Positions 11,685 to 22,507 of a stretch of DNA of 34,975 nucleotides are shown here, one piece after another. The notes beneath the pieces are model-generated. The model ran no database searches, was not told where the DNA came from, and was given only the letters and a program-made list of their open reading frames with translations. A program made the position numbers and the translations under genes. Origin of the DNA: Chara braunii (Eukaryota > Streptophyta > Charophyceae > Charales > Characeae); the NCBI GenBank assembly GCA_003427395.1, contig BFEA01000164.1, forward strand, positions 2,349,603-2,384,577. Reading direction: 5' to 3'. Each line of letters starts with the position of its first letter. The first letter of the stretch is position 1.

Positions 11685-12572
11685 ATGTCGCGGTGGTTCT
11701 CATCTCCTACCTATTCTAGTGGTCTGGAAATGCCAATAGATGTTAAGGAGGGGATATCAGTCGTCCTCCCGGAAGAAGGAACGTGGACAGACCTGGAGCC
11801 AGCCTACCAAACTGTGATGCTGGATGGAAAGGATGCGTTCCTCTGGATAGAGGCAATCTGGACCAAGGTTAGCCTAACGAGACTGTTGCCGAGCTTGATG
11901 GACTTACAGTTCCGGGGGACGGTGGAAGCCCGAGGGTGGGTCTATCCATCCCAGGAGACGAAAAATGCAGTAATAATAGGATTGGTATTGGGCATGGCGC
12001 CTACACAGCTGTTCAGACAAGCGGAACGGGAAGTGATATGGGCGGCCTGTAAGCGAGCAGAAATGGAAATGGACAAAATGGAGGTGCGAGTGGAACTCGG
12101 GGACAGGGGGAACATGAGACGCCCCCTTAGGACAATGAGGTGCGTGTTACCCCCATTTCTGGTGGATGCGGTTTTTGGGACCAGGGATAGACTGGAACAG
12201 ATATGCCGATCGATGACGCGCTTGAGGCTGTACCAGTGTGCTCGACATGACTTCTTTAGGCTGTCGGTGGAAATGGGGCCGTTCGGAGGGAACTAGGCGG
12301 AGGAATTAGCAGAGGTATTGAACCTTCTCAGCGCGGATGATGTCTTTGTACCTAGTTCAGTGCATTGACAGATAATCTATCGAAGTGTGGCAGTAGGGGA
12401 GACCTTCCTAGAAGGGCTGAAAGAACTGTTCTTTGATGGGGAGGAGGATTTCAGTGATGATGAGGACGAAGACGAGATGGAGGATCTGAGAAAAGGAGGG
12501 GGGGACTCACCCAGGGAATGGGTTGTCGACTATGTGCAGGTAGGGAACGATGGCCGGGAGCGCGAGCTATAG
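11685..12572 (+). pseudogene. Unknown retroelement ORF, paralogue 1 of 4
   Basis: I do not recognise this family. A frame beginning MSRWFSSPTY runs to a TAG at 12294, continues in the same frame past it and past a TGA at 12366, and ends at 12570-12572. About 295 codons are therefore readable with two nonsense codons. It aligns along its length with the three following ORFs: an N-terminal block with VVLPEEG and a tryptophan, a central block, LPPFLVD near residue 160, then EMGPFGG and a helical C-terminus. Only this copy ends in a strongly acidic tail (DFSDDEDEDEMEDL). Its end overlaps the start of paralogue 2 by about 23 bp. Its role is unknown; position upstream of gag suggests it belongs to the element. 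Confidence 0.65.
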
Positions 12573-13351
12573 GACTGTACACACCCAAAGGATGGGAACC
12601 GAGACGGATCGGAGAGGGAATAGAAATGTCTATACCAGCAAATCATGAATGGAGAGGGACCACGTGTGACTGGGTAGGGTATGAAATTGTGCCCAACCTA
12701 TCGTACCTATGGATAGAACGTGTTTGGAACTCGCTGAGGGAAGAGGAAGGATGGGAAGAGATTGCGGAAGGAAGGGTGGAATCGGTTGGGACGGTCGTTC
12801 TGTCCGAACAAGGTCGGCACCTGTTTTGCACAACGCTTGCAGCAGGACAAAACCCGATGTGGTTTTTAGAGGGTGTTGAGGCAAGGGCTCGACGGGCGGG
12901 CAAAAAATTTGATAACAAAGGTTGGGATGTGGTCAGTAGTAGAGTTGTGATGGGAGGATGGAAGGAATTTAGGTCCCCCTGCCAACGAGTCAAGACCTGG
13001 GTACCCGAGTTCGTAACAGATTGGTTTGGGGGTTTCGACCATGTTGAGGAAGTAGCCAGCACTATGGGGCGGGTGCACGTGAATTGCGATTGGCTGACGA
13101 AAGAATTCTATAAAACGTCCCTAAAATTTGGGCCCTTCCATGGCGATAGAGCCTGGGAGGTTCTCATCATTTTGGACATCGAAAGGAATGACCGGATGAA
13201 AGTGGCCCCGGAAACCAGGAAGGCTATAATTCGTTGCGAGGTAACTGCCGCACCCTGCTATGTAGATGATGTGTTAAGGTTGTTAGAGGTATTGTGGTTC
13301 GACTGGGAGTGGAGAAAACCGCGGGCCAGGCAAGCATGGGAAAATTGCTAA
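12550..13351 (+). pseudogene. Unknown retroelement ORF, paralogue 2 of 4
   Basis: The best preserved copy: one frame is open from about 12600 to the TAA at 13351. The frame itself can start upstream at 12518, but comparison with paralogues 3 and 4, which both start ATGGC, favours the ATGGC at 12550 followed by a one-base frame change near 12605. Recognisable family blocks are EMSIPANHEW with following DWVG, YLWIERVW, GGWKEFRSP, WVPEFVTDWF, EFYKTSLKFGPFHG, AWEVLIIL and the C-terminal YVDDVLRLLE. No signal peptide, membrane segment or catalytic motif is visible. The N-terminal half looks strand-rich and the C-terminal half helical (inference from composition). Not recognised as Gag, movement protein or envelope. 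Confidence 0.68.
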
Positions 13352-13427
13352 GATAAGGGAATGGGATGTCTGGCCATTGTAGGGTTCGGTGCGGATTGTG
13401 AGCTAGAAGACCGAGGACGAACCCGCA

Positions 13428-14202
13428 ATGGCACGAAGAAGGACGTTTCTTAAAGATCGCCCCCTAGGCATAAAGCCACCCAGGGAAGTAGAGGGTGGAG
13501 TAGAAGTTAGTCTGCCGACCGCAAATGAGGGGTGGCACCCGGTGGTGGACTGGGTCGGGGTTGAACTTATGGAAAATATGGTTTACTTGGTAACGAGGGT
13601 CGAATGGCGAGCGGACGGAAATGGGGAGTGGAACCCGGACCCACGAGGGCATGTGCGTGCGGAAGGGCGATTGTATGTGTCGGAGGGAGGATGGCGAGAG
13701 TTTCGGAGTCCGGTTGGCATTGCGGGAGGATCCAATAAGTATGTCCGAAGGGGCATGGCAGTTAGTGTGGCAGGCGGGATTCGAATTCGCGGACCCGGGA
13801 GTTGATGATGTAACGGCAAACCTTAGGGTAGCCATGGTCGGGAGCTTTGAATTGCCCTGAGAAAACGTTCGGATGAGATTGCCGCCATTTTTGCTAGAGA
13901 GGCTAGGCGGGGTGGAGCTTGTCAAGAGGGTTGTGGCCTACCTCGCCAACCTGCCGTTTGAGGACGCGTTGGTTGACCAAGAGTATTATCGGGCCTTTCT
14001 AGAGATGGGGTCATTCGGCGGCGAACAGAGGTATGAGGTGCTGCGGATCCTGCGCGCTGTGTTTACCACCAGGCCAAGAGCTCCGGTTGTTAGCAATGAA
14101 GTCCTATGGGGCGTTGTTCGACGAGAAATAAGCCGGGGAATGACTTACGTAGATGACCTGTACCGCCTGTATGAGACAATGAAAGTAGAGACAGACCGGT
14201 AG
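13428..14202 (+). pseudogene. Unknown retroelement ORF, paralogue 3 of 4
   Basis: Starts MARRRTFLKDRP 76 bp after paralogue 2 ends. It reads in one frame to about 13735 (blocks VEVSLPTANEGW, DWVGVEL, LYVSEGGWREFRSP), then shifts to another frame that has one TGA (13858-13860) and continues with RLPPFLLERLGG, EMGSFGG, YEVLRIL and YVDDLYRLYE to a TAG at 14202. One frameshift and one stop thus separate an otherwise colinear homologue of the neighbouring copies. Function unknown. Confidence 0.66.
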
Positions 14203-14348
14203 GAGAGGCAATAAAAAAAGGAAGGAGTAGAGAGGAAAAGAAGTATTGAGGTTAAGAACCGGGGAGTTGCCCGGGTGAGGCCGAAGAATGGATGGAATAA
14301 GCAAAATCCACTTGCTGTTTAAACTGTGCAGGGAACCGCTAATCAACA

Positions 14349-15135
14349 ATGGCGATGAGACGGGCACGAATGTCGCGACGGCCCACGCACCCTCGGCCAC
14401 CCACGGAAAGTGGAGGTGGATGGGAGGTATCGCTCCCGGCAAGCTACATGGTCCGAGGAATTCACACCGAATGGAGAGTTGTGACCTTGGGAGGGGACCA
14501 GGCGTTCATGATGGTAGAATGTTTGTGGGATGGTATGAGGATTAACAGGGGACCAGAGGACGATCTGTATACTGACCTCATGGTGACTGAAACCGTATAC
14601 CTACCAGAACTTGGATGACACATGTTAGGAACGGAACTAGCGCTAGGGCATGGGTTGTAACCAATCTTTCAAAGGGCTACTAAGGTACTGAACCGAGTAG
14701 GCCAGGGAGTGCGAGGGAGAAGGAATGTGGGACTGAGAACCCGGGTGGAGGTAGGAGGTTGGCGATAATTTAAGGCCCTAATGACAGGGCTGAGGTGTCG
14801 AGTCCCCCACTTCATGATGGACCTGGTAATTTGGCAGCCTCAAGAGGGCCAGGGACCTCGTGGATTCGACCCTGGTCTGGATCCACCACTTCCGGCCACA
14901 GACAACAGGGATGTTTTACAATGTGTCGGTCTGGCATGGGCCGTTCTGGGGAAGTCAGGCCTGGGAATTACTTGACCTTATTGAGATTTTGATATTCGGG
15001 TTGTATGGCTTGGCGTTTGAGGAATACGAACCAATAATCGTTAGGGAAATAAAGATGGGAGAAAACTACCTTGCCAGGGTGGCTGACCTGTTCGAAGAAC
15101 TAGATGAGCAAGACAGACCTGGGGGACCGGCGTGA
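14349..15135 (+). pseudogene. Unknown retroelement ORF, paralogue 4 of 4
   Basis: Begins ATGGCG (MAMRRARMSRRPT), with the family block GGWEVSLPAS. In-frame stops lie at 14616 (TGA), 14658 (TAA) and 14766 (TAA). Between them the text still aligns (TRVEVGGWR, then LRCRVPHFMMDLV), after which a frameshift near 14850-14900 leads to HGPFWGSQAWELLDLI and the C-terminal YLARVADLFEEL. It is the most damaged of the four copies. The gap from its end to gag is about 470 bp. Function unknown. Confidence 0.63.
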
Positions 15136-15607
15136 GAAAGGAAAAGTATCGGGGAAAAAGTAAAAGGTGGAAAACCGGAATGAGAAGCTAGCCGTCAGCA
15201 AGAGAGCAGTGGTCGGAGTTCAGTCCCACCTGAGATCGTGGCAGGAGGGAACTGGGAAGACCACCTACGCTGAAAAACACTGGGGCGTCCGGTTGTCAGG
15301 GAGTGAAAAGGGCTACCCCCGAGGGGAGAGCCCCTAGCCTCAGACACCGCCCTAAGGGACCGGGGCACAACAGTAACAAAACGCCAGACCTCGGCAGCAA
15401 GCCTTCCGACAGAAGACAGACAGAACGGCGCCCTGTAGGAAATCGTTGGGTGAGTCGTCCTGACAAAATAAGACGGGAAAGCATGGAAATAAGTAAGAAA
15501 TGGAAATAAGTAAGAATAAGGGGACCTTAGGGCCCGGGAACTAGGGAAGCTATGAACAACCGGTCATTTCGCAAAAAAAATTTCCATGTGCAGGGTAGGT
15601 AAGGGGA
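15136..15607 (+). other. Spacer between the four-ORF array and gag
   Basis: No supported gene. Short frames here (for example 15303-15509) have no counterpart in the window and a low-complexity basic composition. I see no promoter, primer-binding site or repeat. Confidence 0.5.
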
Positions 15608-17524
15608 TGGCGTCGGAAGAAGAGGCTGAGGAACTGCGAAGCAAAGGAAGTCAGGGCACGAGTACGGGTACGGAACGAAGCGAAGCGTAAGTAAAGGATC
15701 GAGAGTCGGTGAAACCAGAGGGAACCAGGGAAGATGGGAAGGATCTTCGACAGGCGAAAGCTCTGGGAAAGTCGGGGGTAGCAAAAGAAGACCTCAGGAA
15801 AATAGGGAGGGAAGAGACAATGGAAGATCGAGTCCTCGAAACTCAAAAGGGACTACGCCCAAGAAAACGAAGATCTCGGACGCCCGCCGTAAGCTGGCAG
15901 AGATAGAAAAGCAGACCGCAGAATATAAAGCGAGGCTTATGGAGGAAATGATGGCTGGGAATGAAAGGGATTCCCTGGGAGAAAGGTCGCGAGAGGAACG
16001 AAGCGTCAGCCAGGGCCAAATCAGACACGGAGGGAAGGATAACAACCATAAGGGAACGCCCAGCAAGAAAGGGAAGGAAAAGGGGGATGCTCCGGCTCTG
16101 GAGGCAGAAAAGGCTACGACCCCGCCTGCTATGGACAGGGGGACTAGCCGCCTGCCCGCCACACCAAAAGTAGCAAAGGGTTGCGACAGACTTTGGAGTC
16201 TCAGAGAAAGAGTACTAGGATGGTTCGACCCTGAGGGTACGCCAAAGGCTGGGGAAAAGCAGGGGAACAGCAAGGAAGGAGAAGGGACCAGTCCGGCTGG
16301 TGAAGCAGGTAGCTCTGAGGGAGGTCTTAAGAAAATAGTAGCTACCCTCACCCGAGCTCTGAATAAGAATCAGGGATATCTGGCCGATGCCAAGAAGAAA
16401 CTCACTTTTGATGGGGCGAACATTACGTAGTTCCTGATAGACTATGAGTTGGCAGCCTTGTTAAAATGGAGTGAGAAAAAAAAGATGACCATTTGAGGCA
16501 GCATGTGTCACCGAGTCTGGGTAGGGACATTATGACCAATGTTGCTACTAGTGGATCTTGGAAGGAAACCAGGAACGAGATGATGAGGAAGTACCTAAAG
16601 GCGGAGAAGATGGCAACAGAAGCCGAGTTGGCGGCAGTCCAAAGGAAGAACTATGCGACTTACAACGACTTCCTAAGGGCCTTTACTTTAATCGCGTTAC
16701 GAATTCCCGGGGTAACAGACCGGATAATGAGTAAGTATTTTCTCAGGCAGTTCTCCGAATTCGACAAAGATAAGATTCTGTCAGCTTACCAGCAGACTAG
16801 CAAGTTCGAGTACACTAGAGATGTGGACTTCAGCACGGTAACAGACCTCGCAGAAAAGACAGTGGTGACCGATACGCTAGCCCTGCTTAAGGAAGGGGAG
16901 GTTATAGACTTGACTGGAAAGACAGGGGATAAGGTCAAGAAGGGGATAGAGAGCCTGCACGAACGAGTGCACGGGGTTGACAACAAGATGGAAAGAATGG
17001 AAAATGCGCTATTAGTAATGCAAGCGTAGGTGTCCCGACCCACCCTCCCGCCCCAAGAGGCCGTAGTTCCAGCAGCGGTGGCGAATCGGGGGTATGGTAG
17101 AAGGGATCCGTCCAATGAGCAATGTAGGTATTGCACAATGGTCGGATATTTCGTGCGGACTTGCCCAAGACTCAACCATGATATCATGAGACAGAGATGC
17201 AGCAGGTCCCTTAAGGGTGAGATTCTCGGACCCCAGGGAGAGCGAGTAAATTGGAATTCGCAAGGAGGAATGAGGCGTACCGTCATCGTCCTGAATAACT
17301 TGGATATAACCGCCGTAGAAGCAGAGTTGGTAGCCGATATTGTCTGGGACCAACCGAGGGGACGTGGACCACAGGCCAATTTTATCCTAGAGGGCAATGG
17401 GCATGATAGGGTAAACATCACCACCCGACGGGCCGGTGCGGAAAAGAAGTTTATTCGAGACACGGTAATGGAAGAGGTTGCTGGGACGGGCGCAGATCAG
17501 GAAGAAACTGAGACCGGGGAATAG
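15608..17524 (+). pseudogene. gag: Ty3/gypsy Gag (capsid and nucleocapsid), degenerate
   Basis: Gag forms the retrotransposon particle and packages RNA. The likely start is ATGGCG at 15608 (MASEEEAEELRSKGS); the frame shifts near 15680 into a lysine- and serine-rich N-terminal segment, hits TAG at 16428, and shifts again near 16490. The capsid part is recognised by FDGANIT, FLIDYELAALL, ATYNDFLRAFTLIALRIPG and YFLRQFSEFDKDKI, typical of plant and fungal Ty3-type Gag. After TAG at 17027 comes a zinc knuckle, C-x2-C-x4-Y-x4-C at 17123-17164, in which the usual histidine is tyrosine. TAG at 17522 separates it from the protease region, in the same frame. With two frameshifts and three stops this copy cannot make Gag. 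Confidence 0.85.
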
Positions 17525-18682
17525 GAGAAGGTCTATGGGAAGGCAAGGGAAGCGGAGCCGGTAGACAAGGTTACGGAGGCGAAAAAGAAGTTCAGGTATC
17601 AAATCCCGATCTTGACCTCGCCAGAGATTGACGACACCTTGAGTAAGCTGCTGGGTACCATGGTATCGGTATCCTTCCAGACCATGCTGCAAGCCAGCCC
17701 AAGGCTGCTTAAAGGACTCAGGCAGTTGCTAATGCGCAAGCGCATAGAGGTAGAGGAGGCCCCGGAACCACCGGAGCAGGAGACAGAAGAGGCAGAGGCA
17801 CCCCAAGGCGTCTCCAACCTCCAAAGGATTCCTGGGGATCTGGAGGACCTGGAAAAGGCCTTTGCAGACATCCGCCTAAGCCTACCGGACCGANAAGGGG
17901 GTGAAGTCATGAGGGCGCCACCCGGGACGAAGCTTAGCTTCCATGCCTTACCCGTAGGAAAGCTGAAGGTCCAAATTGGAACCCACCACACAGATGCATT
18001 AGTGGACGGCAGTGCGGAAACTACCCTCATACGACGGGATTTTATAACGATTATCGGTTGCACCGTAAACAAGGAAGTGATGGGGAGTATCCGGGGAGCT
18101 GGCGGGGAGATTAACTTTGCAGGGTACGTTATGAAATGCGCAGTCAGGGCGGCGATCAGGGAATCAATCTGGTCCTTCCAGCAGATGACCGTGATGGAAG
18201 AAATGGACCATGACATAATTCTCGGAAGACCGTGGTGCGCCAATCTAGAAATGATAGGTATGCAGCATGATGGCACATACATGGTAGATATAGAGGACCC
18301 CGTGACCAGCCGCGGGGAACTCCTCCGACTCCTTGGGACCGGAGGGGATGTGCCGAAAGGCAAGTTGGCAACTTGGTCGCCAACGTTCGAGGAGAGTGCA
18401 CGAAAGGGGGCATTCGCACGAATGGAAAGTATGAGGGAAAGGGTAGAAATCATGATTGAGGAAGCCTTTAGCAAGAAGGAGTGGATCAAGATGGGTCTAC
18501 CTATGAAGAAGAGGAGGCAAGAGGACGAGGCCCTGGAAGTTATGGTGGCAGAAAAAAAGTCGGAAGTCGAACTTGGAGTCAACCTGCCCAAACCAAAGGA
18601 AGGTCAGAACGAAACGCCGGAGGTGGTGCTTGAAATCCCATATTGTTACAACTCGTTAAGGCCATCAGGTACCACAAGGTGA
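17525..18682 (+). pseudogene. pol: Ty3/gypsy Pol: protease region
   Basis: This frame continues in phase from Gag after the TAG at 17522 and is open to 18682, apart from one ambiguous base (n) at 17894. The retropepsin-like aspartic protease, which cleaves the Gag-Pol polyprotein, lies around residues 125-225. Visible features are ALVDGSAETTLIRRD with the catalytic Asp at 18005-18007, and the second hallmark DIILGRPW at 18212-18235. The active-site triplet reads D-G-S where the family has D-S/T-G, so the flap-side geometry is probably lost. A glutamate-rich linker precedes the domain and a lysine-rich tail follows. The next domain (RT) lies in another frame. Confidence 0.85.
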
Positions 18683-20150
18683 GGGTGGACCTCGCAGCGC
18701 TTGCTAAATTTGAGGACGGGGTCCGAAAGGGCTACTGTCTGAACGGGAAGCTAGTCAACATCCAGCCCCGCGTCTTGGAGGTAGCAAGGCTGATTCTGAC
18801 CCTTCATTTTTTAGGAGAATGATCCCCGAAGGCAGTGTGTGAAAGTACAAACCCGTAGGCAAGAAGACCAAGCCGGTCTCGATCCTAATAGAAACATCAA
18901 GGGAAGAGGCCATGGGGAAGGATGAAGAAGTTTTGCGGATAATAAGGGAAAGGTGAGCAACATAAAGGAATCGGATACCGGATGAGGTAGCAAAAACCAT
19001 GAAAATAGGCGCAGATGAGTTCCGAACAGAGAACGAGACTCGGTTGATAAGAAGGGCGTGTCAGGAGTTTCATCTAGCCTTCGCTTTCAATGACCACCAG
19101 AAGAGTCGGTTGGATGCGAAACTAATTTCCCCCGTTAGGATCCATACGGTTGAGCATGAGTGCTGGAACGACAAAGAGTCTGCCTATGAGTTTGGAATAG
19201 CGGCAGAAGTCACTGAATTGCTTAGGGCTAAGATAGATTCGTTCGTAGCCTTACCCACCGCGTCCCCCTATGCGAATAAGTGGTTCGTTTTCCGGAAGCC
19301 AAACAAGACACTCAGATGGATTCAGGACTTGCAGAAGCTGAACGCAGTTACAATCTGGGATGCGGGGTCGCTCCCACAGGCCGATTTACTGGCAGAATCC
19401 CACGCGAGGCGAAGCATTTACTCCTTAGTAGATATGTACTCAGGATACGACCAACTGCCACTCGATGTGAGGGATAGACCATACACCGTCATGCACACAC
19501 CGGTAAGGCAGTTGCAGATGCAAGTGACCCCATGGGTTTCACAAACGCGGTGGCGAAAGCACAAAGGAGGATGCTTGTCATTGCAGGGGAGATGTTCCCG
19601 GAGAAATGCGAGTCATATATAGACGATAACCCCCTAAAGGGCGTGCGAGACAAAGATGAGACGGAGGTCGAGCCGGGCGTACGGAAGTTTGTCTAGGATC
19701 ACCTGCAGGATACGAGCCGGGCGTGCAAAAGTTTATCTTGGATCACCTACAAGATATCAAGGATCTACTCCAGCGGTTTTTGGTTTATAACATCACCGCA
19801 AGTGGACCAAAGAGCATTCTGGCCGTCCCGGAAGTAACCATCATGGGGTTTCGCTGTGGGGCCTATCGAAGGAAACCCGACCCGGCAAAAACAGATAAAA
19901 TCTCTCAATGGCCGACGCCCCTGCGCACCATGACGGAAGTGCGAGCCTTCCTAAGGGTTGTCGGGTTCTGGAGGATCTTTATCAAGGGATTCACAAAGAT
20001 AGCTGAGCCTATCCGCGCGATGATTAGGGAAGGAGGCACTTTAGAATGGACCGAGGATAGGGAAGCGGTAACCCAGACCCTCAAAGACATTATGTCTTCC
20101 GATCAGGTTACCTTAGCAGCGCCCTGCTTTAATGACGAAGTAGGACGACC
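18683..20150 (+). pseudogene. pol: Ty3/gypsy Pol: reverse transcriptase
   Basis: The enzyme copies the element's RNA into DNA. The connecting segment (18790-18990) carries stops at 18840, 18956 and nearby. The fingers/palm read ASPYANKWFVFRKPN, LRWIQDLQKLN, then LVDMYSGYDQ with the first catalytic Asp at 19431-19433. A one-base frame change near 19530 leads to GFTNAVAKAQRRM and the Y-I-D-D box at 19616-19627, intact. TAG at 19694 and a 44-bp duplication follow, shifting the frame again; the thumb (ITASGPKSILAVPEV, EVRAFLRVVGFWRIF) is open from 19723. The wording of the palm is closest to the Ty3 lineage shared by fungi and non-flowering plants. Inactive as it stands, though the catalytic aspartates survive. 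Confidence 0.9.
19670..19757 (+). repeat. 44-bp diverged tandem duplication inside RT
   Basis: The word GAGCCGGGCGT starts at 19670 and again at 19714; each is followed by a similar stretch ending GATCACCT-CA-GATA. The period of 44 is not a multiple of three and accounts for the frame change between the YIDD part and the thumb. The two copies differ at several positions, so the duplication is not recent. Confidence 0.9.
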
Positions 20151-20520
20151 CTTCATCTTAGAAACAGATGGGGAACCATTGACAGTAGGAGGGGTATTGA
20201 TACAAAAAAGCGAGAAGGGCAAGGAAAGACCGATCAGATTTTAGAGTAGGACCTTGAATTCGGCAGAGTGGCGGTACTCACAGTTCAAGAAAGAGGTCTT
20301 AGCTATCCTGCATTGTCTTAAGACCTTCCAAGCATACCTATTCGGGAGGGGATTTATCATGAGGATCGATCCGACGAACGTTGCTGGGGCACTAAAGAAC
20401 TACAAACCTATAGACCCAACCGTCGGGACGTGGATAGGCTTCATATGGCAATTCGACTACAAGGTCGAGCGAATTGCGGGGCTTCGGAAGAGGGCGGATG
20501 GGTTGAGTAGGGTGTGTATC
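20151..20520 (+). pseudogene. pol: Ty3/gypsy Pol: RNase H
   Basis: RNase H removes template RNA after reverse transcription. Recognised by FILETDGEPLTVGGVLIQ (catalytic Asp 20167-20169), the Glu of KKEVLAIL (20293-20295), the Asp of MRIDPTNVAG (20368-20370) and the terminal RADGLSR (Asp 20497-20499), so all four metal-binding acidic residues are present. A TAG at 20242-20244, where the family normally has Glu, interrupts the frame; everything else from 19723 to 21459 is in one phase. Confidence 0.88.
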
Positions 20521-22189
20521 ACGCCGGAAGGAATAGAGGACGCCGAGCCAATCGACGCCTTCCTAGAATACGGAGGAGGGACCCTGGTCGTGGATAACGA
20601 GATGGTAGGCGCCGCCCCTACAATGGACCAACTGCTGATTCAGACTCTAGAAAAGGGCAAGCCCGCCGTAGTTGCGGAACTCAGGGAGGGACCGGTCACC
20701 ACGTTTAGACGCAGGGAGGAAAAGGATTCGTGGGGAGCAATGATGGGGCCGAAAGAAGAACTGATGGCAATGGCCGTTGAAGGGGGACGAGACGTTGTGA
20801 TGACCCTAGCAGAGACATGGGCGCAGAGGGAGAGGCAGTACCAAGTGAATCAGACTCAGATGAAACAGGGTACCGACCGGAAGGAACGAGAATTTTTCCT
20901 CATACAGATGTACGAGGGCGTCTTCAGAGAAATCGGTCTGCTGCTCATAGGAAACAAGCAACCCTTGGAAATCAGCCCCAAGGCAAGGGAGGAAGCCGAA
21001 AAGTACGTCTTGAGGCACGGCCACCTCTTCAAGAAAGAAGAGGGAATGTTGCCTAAACACGTCATATGCGGAAGGTCCAGGCAATTAGATATAATCCAGG
21101 CAATGCACGGTGGGCTAGCCGGAGGGCACAGGTCGTCAAAAGGGACCCTTGCAAAAATCGCACCACTTTACTTCTGGCCAGGCATGGTAGGAATGGTGGC
21201 GACGTATTGCCAAACATGCTTGATATGCCAGGAGAGGAGTTCCTCTCGTGTCTTCGAGCCCCTTAGACCTACCCGGGTACTAGGACCGGGGCACTTGGTT
21301 CACCTCGACCTTGCGGTCATGCCTGTGTCGACGGATGGGTACAGGTATATCTTGGATGCAAGGGACAATCTCAATAGTTACGTGGAGGCAGTAGCTCTTA
21401 AGAGAAAGACAAGAAAGAGAGTGACCGATTGGATAGAGGACTTCTACCTAAGCCGATAATGGGACAAAATTTGTAAATCACGAAGTGCTAAGCAGGCTCA
21501 AGACGTTGTGGGTACCTATCACGATCATTGAACCATACCACCCTGAGGCCAATGCACCAGTAGAAAGGGGGCACCGAACTTTGAAAAACACAATCGCTAA
21601 GTTGGCGGCGGATGACCTGGGGAACTGGCCTCAATACCTTAAGCAGGCGGTCTTTTCTGAGAACATGACGCCGAAAAGGACGGCGGGATGCATTTCAGCA
21701 TAACTCTGGTATGGGAGGGAGATCGATTTTCCGGTGGAAGCCCTGGTTCCCACCTGGAACAGGCTAGAGGAAAACCCGCGCATGTCTACGGAAGAACTAA
21801 TTGTCGCACGTTGCCAACAAGTCGTGAGAAATGAGGAAGCCTTGGAGGATTTGGTCAGGCGAGTGATGAATAGTCGAATGAAGGACAAAGCAAGGTGGGA
21901 TCAGGTGAAGAACATCCGGAAGGAGCCGCTCCAGGTGGGAGAGAAGGTACTAGTTAGGAACTCGACACTTGAAAGCACATGGTCTGGATAGTTGGGGAAA
22001 AGGTTATAAGGCTCCTACAGAGTCGCAAGGCGGGTGGGTCTGAACACGTTTGAACTTGAGGATTTTGATGGCACTGGGATAAAAGGGTCATTTTCGGGAC
22101 AGAGACTGGTCAGGTTTTTGAGCAGGGACCCGGTGGAGCAATGGTTACAGGAGGCTCATAATACGGAAACAAGGGAATTGACAACTTGA
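20521..22189 (+). pseudogene. pol: Ty3/gypsy Pol: integrase
   Basis: Integrase inserts the cDNA into the genome. An N-terminal HHCC zinc finger is intact (His 21106 and 21127; Cys 21208 and 21217). The catalytic core has Asp in HLDLAV (21307-21309), Asp in DNGTKF (21455-21457) and Glu in PVERGH (21563-21565), with exactly 35 residues between the last two. A small deletion with a frameshift lies just before 21455: it removes the expected segment ahead of DNG and leaves TAA at 21457 in the old frame. Further stops are TAA 21701, TAG 21989 and a TAA near 22007. The C-terminus (VGEKVLVRN, YRVARRVG, FELEDFDG) resembles the usual DNA-binding tail; I see no chromodomain. The reading ends at TGA 22187-22189. 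Confidence 0.88.
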
Positions 22190-22507
22190 AAGGCAGGCAA
22201 TTGACTACTATTCTATACCACCTCCCTGTGGAAGTAATCACGACTGCAAGGGTCGTTCGTTTTGTGTTTTCTTTCCTGTGGAACATGGGGTGACTGCCTG
22301 GGCTGGGTGTGAATGAGGTATGAAGTCTGGGACAATGTACCATAGTTTTTTGTGGGGCAATTTTGGGGGATGCCCTGCATAGGGTGCCTATGTGACTGGG
22401 ATAATGTACCAAGGTTCTAGGGAGGGGATAATGGGACTACCGATTACATAGGGGCAACCAAGGGTTTTGGGCACACCTGCAAATCTGCAAATGGGAGTGG
22501 GAAGAGA
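22190..22507 (+). other. Spacer between integrase and acidic ORF
   Basis: No gene supported. The words GACAATGTACCA and GATAATGTACCA occur about 75 bp apart (near 22332 and 22400), a minor local duplication. No polypurine tract can be assigned confidently. Confidence 0.4.

Noticed and set aside
15608-22189. Reassigned UAG codon, because many in-frame stops in gag-pol are TAG
   Set aside because: TAA and TGA also occur, the residue expected at the stops is not uniform (Glu at 20242 and 21701, Lys-like near 22007), and there are frameshifts and a deletion as well. Ordinary decay explains it.
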